From positions 1 through 6,504 of the forward strand of contig CAZWRV010000165.1 of the NCBI GenBank assembly GCA_964636325.1: a DNA stretch of 6,504 bases. Reading direction: 5' to 3'. The DNA comes from CAZWRV01 sp964636325 (GTDB lineage: Bacteria; Verrucomicrobiota; Lentisphaeria; Victivallales; GWF2-50-93). Under the pieces are notes generated by a model, which saw only the letters and a list, made by a program, of their open reading frames with translations, was not told the origin of the DNA and made no database searches. How positions within the stretch are numbered: the first letter of the stretch is position 1; each line of letters begins with the position of its first letter. Of this stretch, positions 6,163-6,504 are shown one piece after another. The position numbers were made by a program, and so were the translations under genes.

Positions 6163-6203
6163 TGCGTTGAAAAGTGACCGAACGGCTGAGCGCTTCAGGA
6201 TTG

Positions 6204-6281
6204 TTACCAATCGTCTAATAATATGGACGCCACCGACCTTGCGCCGGCGGTGCCTCCATACATTCTCGAGACGATTAGTAA
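6204..6281. repeat. 78-nt nested inverted repeat
   Basis: The outer stem pairs TTAC-c-AATCGTCT (6204-6216) with AGACGATT-a-GTAA (6269-6281), 12 bp with one C/A mismatch. Inside it, TATGGA (6222-6227) pairs with TCCATA (6255-6260), and CACCG (6231-6235) pairs with CGGTG (6248-6252). The overall size and the C/A mismatch recall the hairpin at 4-83, although the sequences differ. It could be a small RNA, an mRNA 3'-end structure or a MITE-like repeat. Confidence 0.65.
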
Positions 6282-6289
6282 TTCGAAAG

Positions 6290-6307
6290 TTCCGGAAGGA
6301 TTCGGCA
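6290..6307. repeat. Dispersed copy of the 1595-1612 repeat
   Basis: TTCCGGAAGGATTCGGCA matches TTCCGAAAGGTTTCGGCA at 1595-1612 in 16 of 18 positions and in the same orientation. A further CAGGTTTCGA (6315-6324) is intermediate between CAGGTTCCGA and CAGGCTTCGA of the tandem units at 1591-1630. The family is therefore dispersed across at least two spacers. Confidence 0.5.
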
Positions 6308-6346
6308 TGAGCCCGCAGGTTTCGACGGAGGCCATGCCCCTCTCGC

Positions 6347-6375
6347 CCCATCTGCGAACATCGCAGTTTTATGGG
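6347..6375 (+). terminator. Bulged hairpin, possible weak terminator
   Basis: CTGCGA (6352-6357) and TCGCAG (6361-6366) form a perfect 6-bp stem with an ACA loop, directly followed by TTTT (6367-6370). This is a minimal intrinsic-terminator pattern for + strand transcription, 185 nt after the mannosidase stop. However, CCCAT (6347-6351) can also pair with ATGGG (6371-6375), which turns the T-run into a 3'-side bulge like the one in the 3674-3706 hairpin. Either reading is possible, and the short T-run keeps confidence low. Confidence 0.35.
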
Positions 6376-6382
6376 CTAGACA

Positions 6383-6446
6383 CTTCAAGTGGCGCAGGTA
6401 TTCCTACCTGCGATGCCGCAGACAGGAATGTCTGCGTTACTTGAGG
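6383..6446. repeat. Three-way-junction-like repeat with two mirrored hairpins
   Basis: Hairpin 1 is CGCAGGTATTCCTACCTGCG (6393-6412) and hairpin 2 is CGCAGACAGGAATGTCTGCG (6417-6436). Each has a perfect 8-bp stem and a 4-nt loop, and they are separated by ATGC. The flanks CTTCAAGTGG (6383-6392) and TTACTTGAGG (6437-6446) pair to close the structure, with G-T wobbles if read as RNA. Hairpin 2 is the reverse complement of hairpin 1 except for two compensatory base-pair changes, and the loops TTCC and GGAA are complementary. This resembles REP/BIME-type elements, but no known family is recognised. Confidence 0.7.
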
Positions 6447-6454
6447 CAGGTTTC

Positions 6455-6461
6455 AGGAGAG
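6455..6461 (+). promoter_or_regulatory. Ribosome binding site of the downstream gene, possibly occluded
   Basis: AGGAGAG lies 5 nt before the ATG at 6467. Its core GGAGAG (6456-6461) can pair with CTCTCC (6484-6489) inside the coding start, which would mask both the ribosome binding site and the start codon. Confidence 0.45.
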
Positions 6462-6466
6462 ATAGT

Positions 6467-6504
6467 ATGAGAAGGTCAATCTCCTCTCCGCGAAATGTGA
6501 TAAG
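6467..6504 (+). CDS. Start of a downstream gene, cut by the window edge
   Basis: Only 12 full codons are visible (MRRSISSPRNVI), after a good Shine-Dalgarno sequence. The short, basic, Ser-rich start would suit a type IV prepilin-like leader, such as precedes the FTLIELL motif in many Lentisphaerota proteins. It would equally suit many other proteins, so no function is claimed. The call rests on the ribosome binding site and on the reading frame staying open to the edge. Confidence 0.4.
   Translation, partial: MRRSISSPRNVI

Noticed and set aside
6223..6444. 73-codon + strand open frame after the mannosidase gene
   Set aside because: There is no ribosome binding site before the ATG, and the frame is built from the 78-nt hairpin and the three-way-junction repeat.

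Overview
The window is a piece of a bacterial chromosome with high-GC coding sequence. It has three complete genes, all on the + strand, and the start of a probable fourth. The spacers between them are unusually rich in inverted repeats and short tandem repeats. The gene content and repeat-filled spacers would fit a PVC-type bacterium such as a Lentisphaerota/Victivallales member from a gut or similar habitat. That assignment is inference only: no rRNA or other marker gene is present.

Layout. Positions 1-326 are non-coding. They hold an ~80-nt imperfect hairpin, smaller hairpins and octamer repeats, then an AT-rich stretch with a candidate promoter. Positions 327-1454 encode a membrane-anchored DUF58 protein. 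Positions 1455-1711 are a 257-bp spacer with a heptamer tandem repeat, a 20-bp tandem repeat and a 10-bp inverted repeat. Positions 1712-3697 encode a TgpA-like membrane protein with an extracytoplasmic transglutaminase domain (Cys412/His456/Asp472) and a C-terminal DUF4129-like tail. Positions 3698-3840 hold four consecutive hairpins or palindromes and a candidate promoter. Positions 3841-6162 encode a cytoplasmic GH38 alpha-mannosidase carrying a DnaJ-like CxxC zinc motif. Positions 6163-6466 hold a 78-nt nested hairpin, a bulged hairpin and a three-way-junction-like repeat. A probable gene start with a Shine-Dalgarno sequence lies at 6467 and runs off the window.

How the genes work together. 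DUF58 and TgpA-like transglutaminase genes are classic partners, usually in a MoxR ATPase - DUF58 - transglutaminase cluster thought to act on cell-envelope or secreted proteins. No MoxR gene is present directly upstream here. The mannosidase has its own candidate promoter and is probably a separate unit for breaking down mannosides in the cytoplasm.

Most notable observations. (1) The repeat at 6383-6446: its two adjacent hairpins are inverted copies of each other that differ by two compensatory base-pair changes and have complementary loops. (2) The cysteine cluster inside the GH38 catalytic region. (3) Bulged hairpins lying over the stop-codon regions of two genes. No CRISPR array, transposase, tRNA or rRNA was seen.
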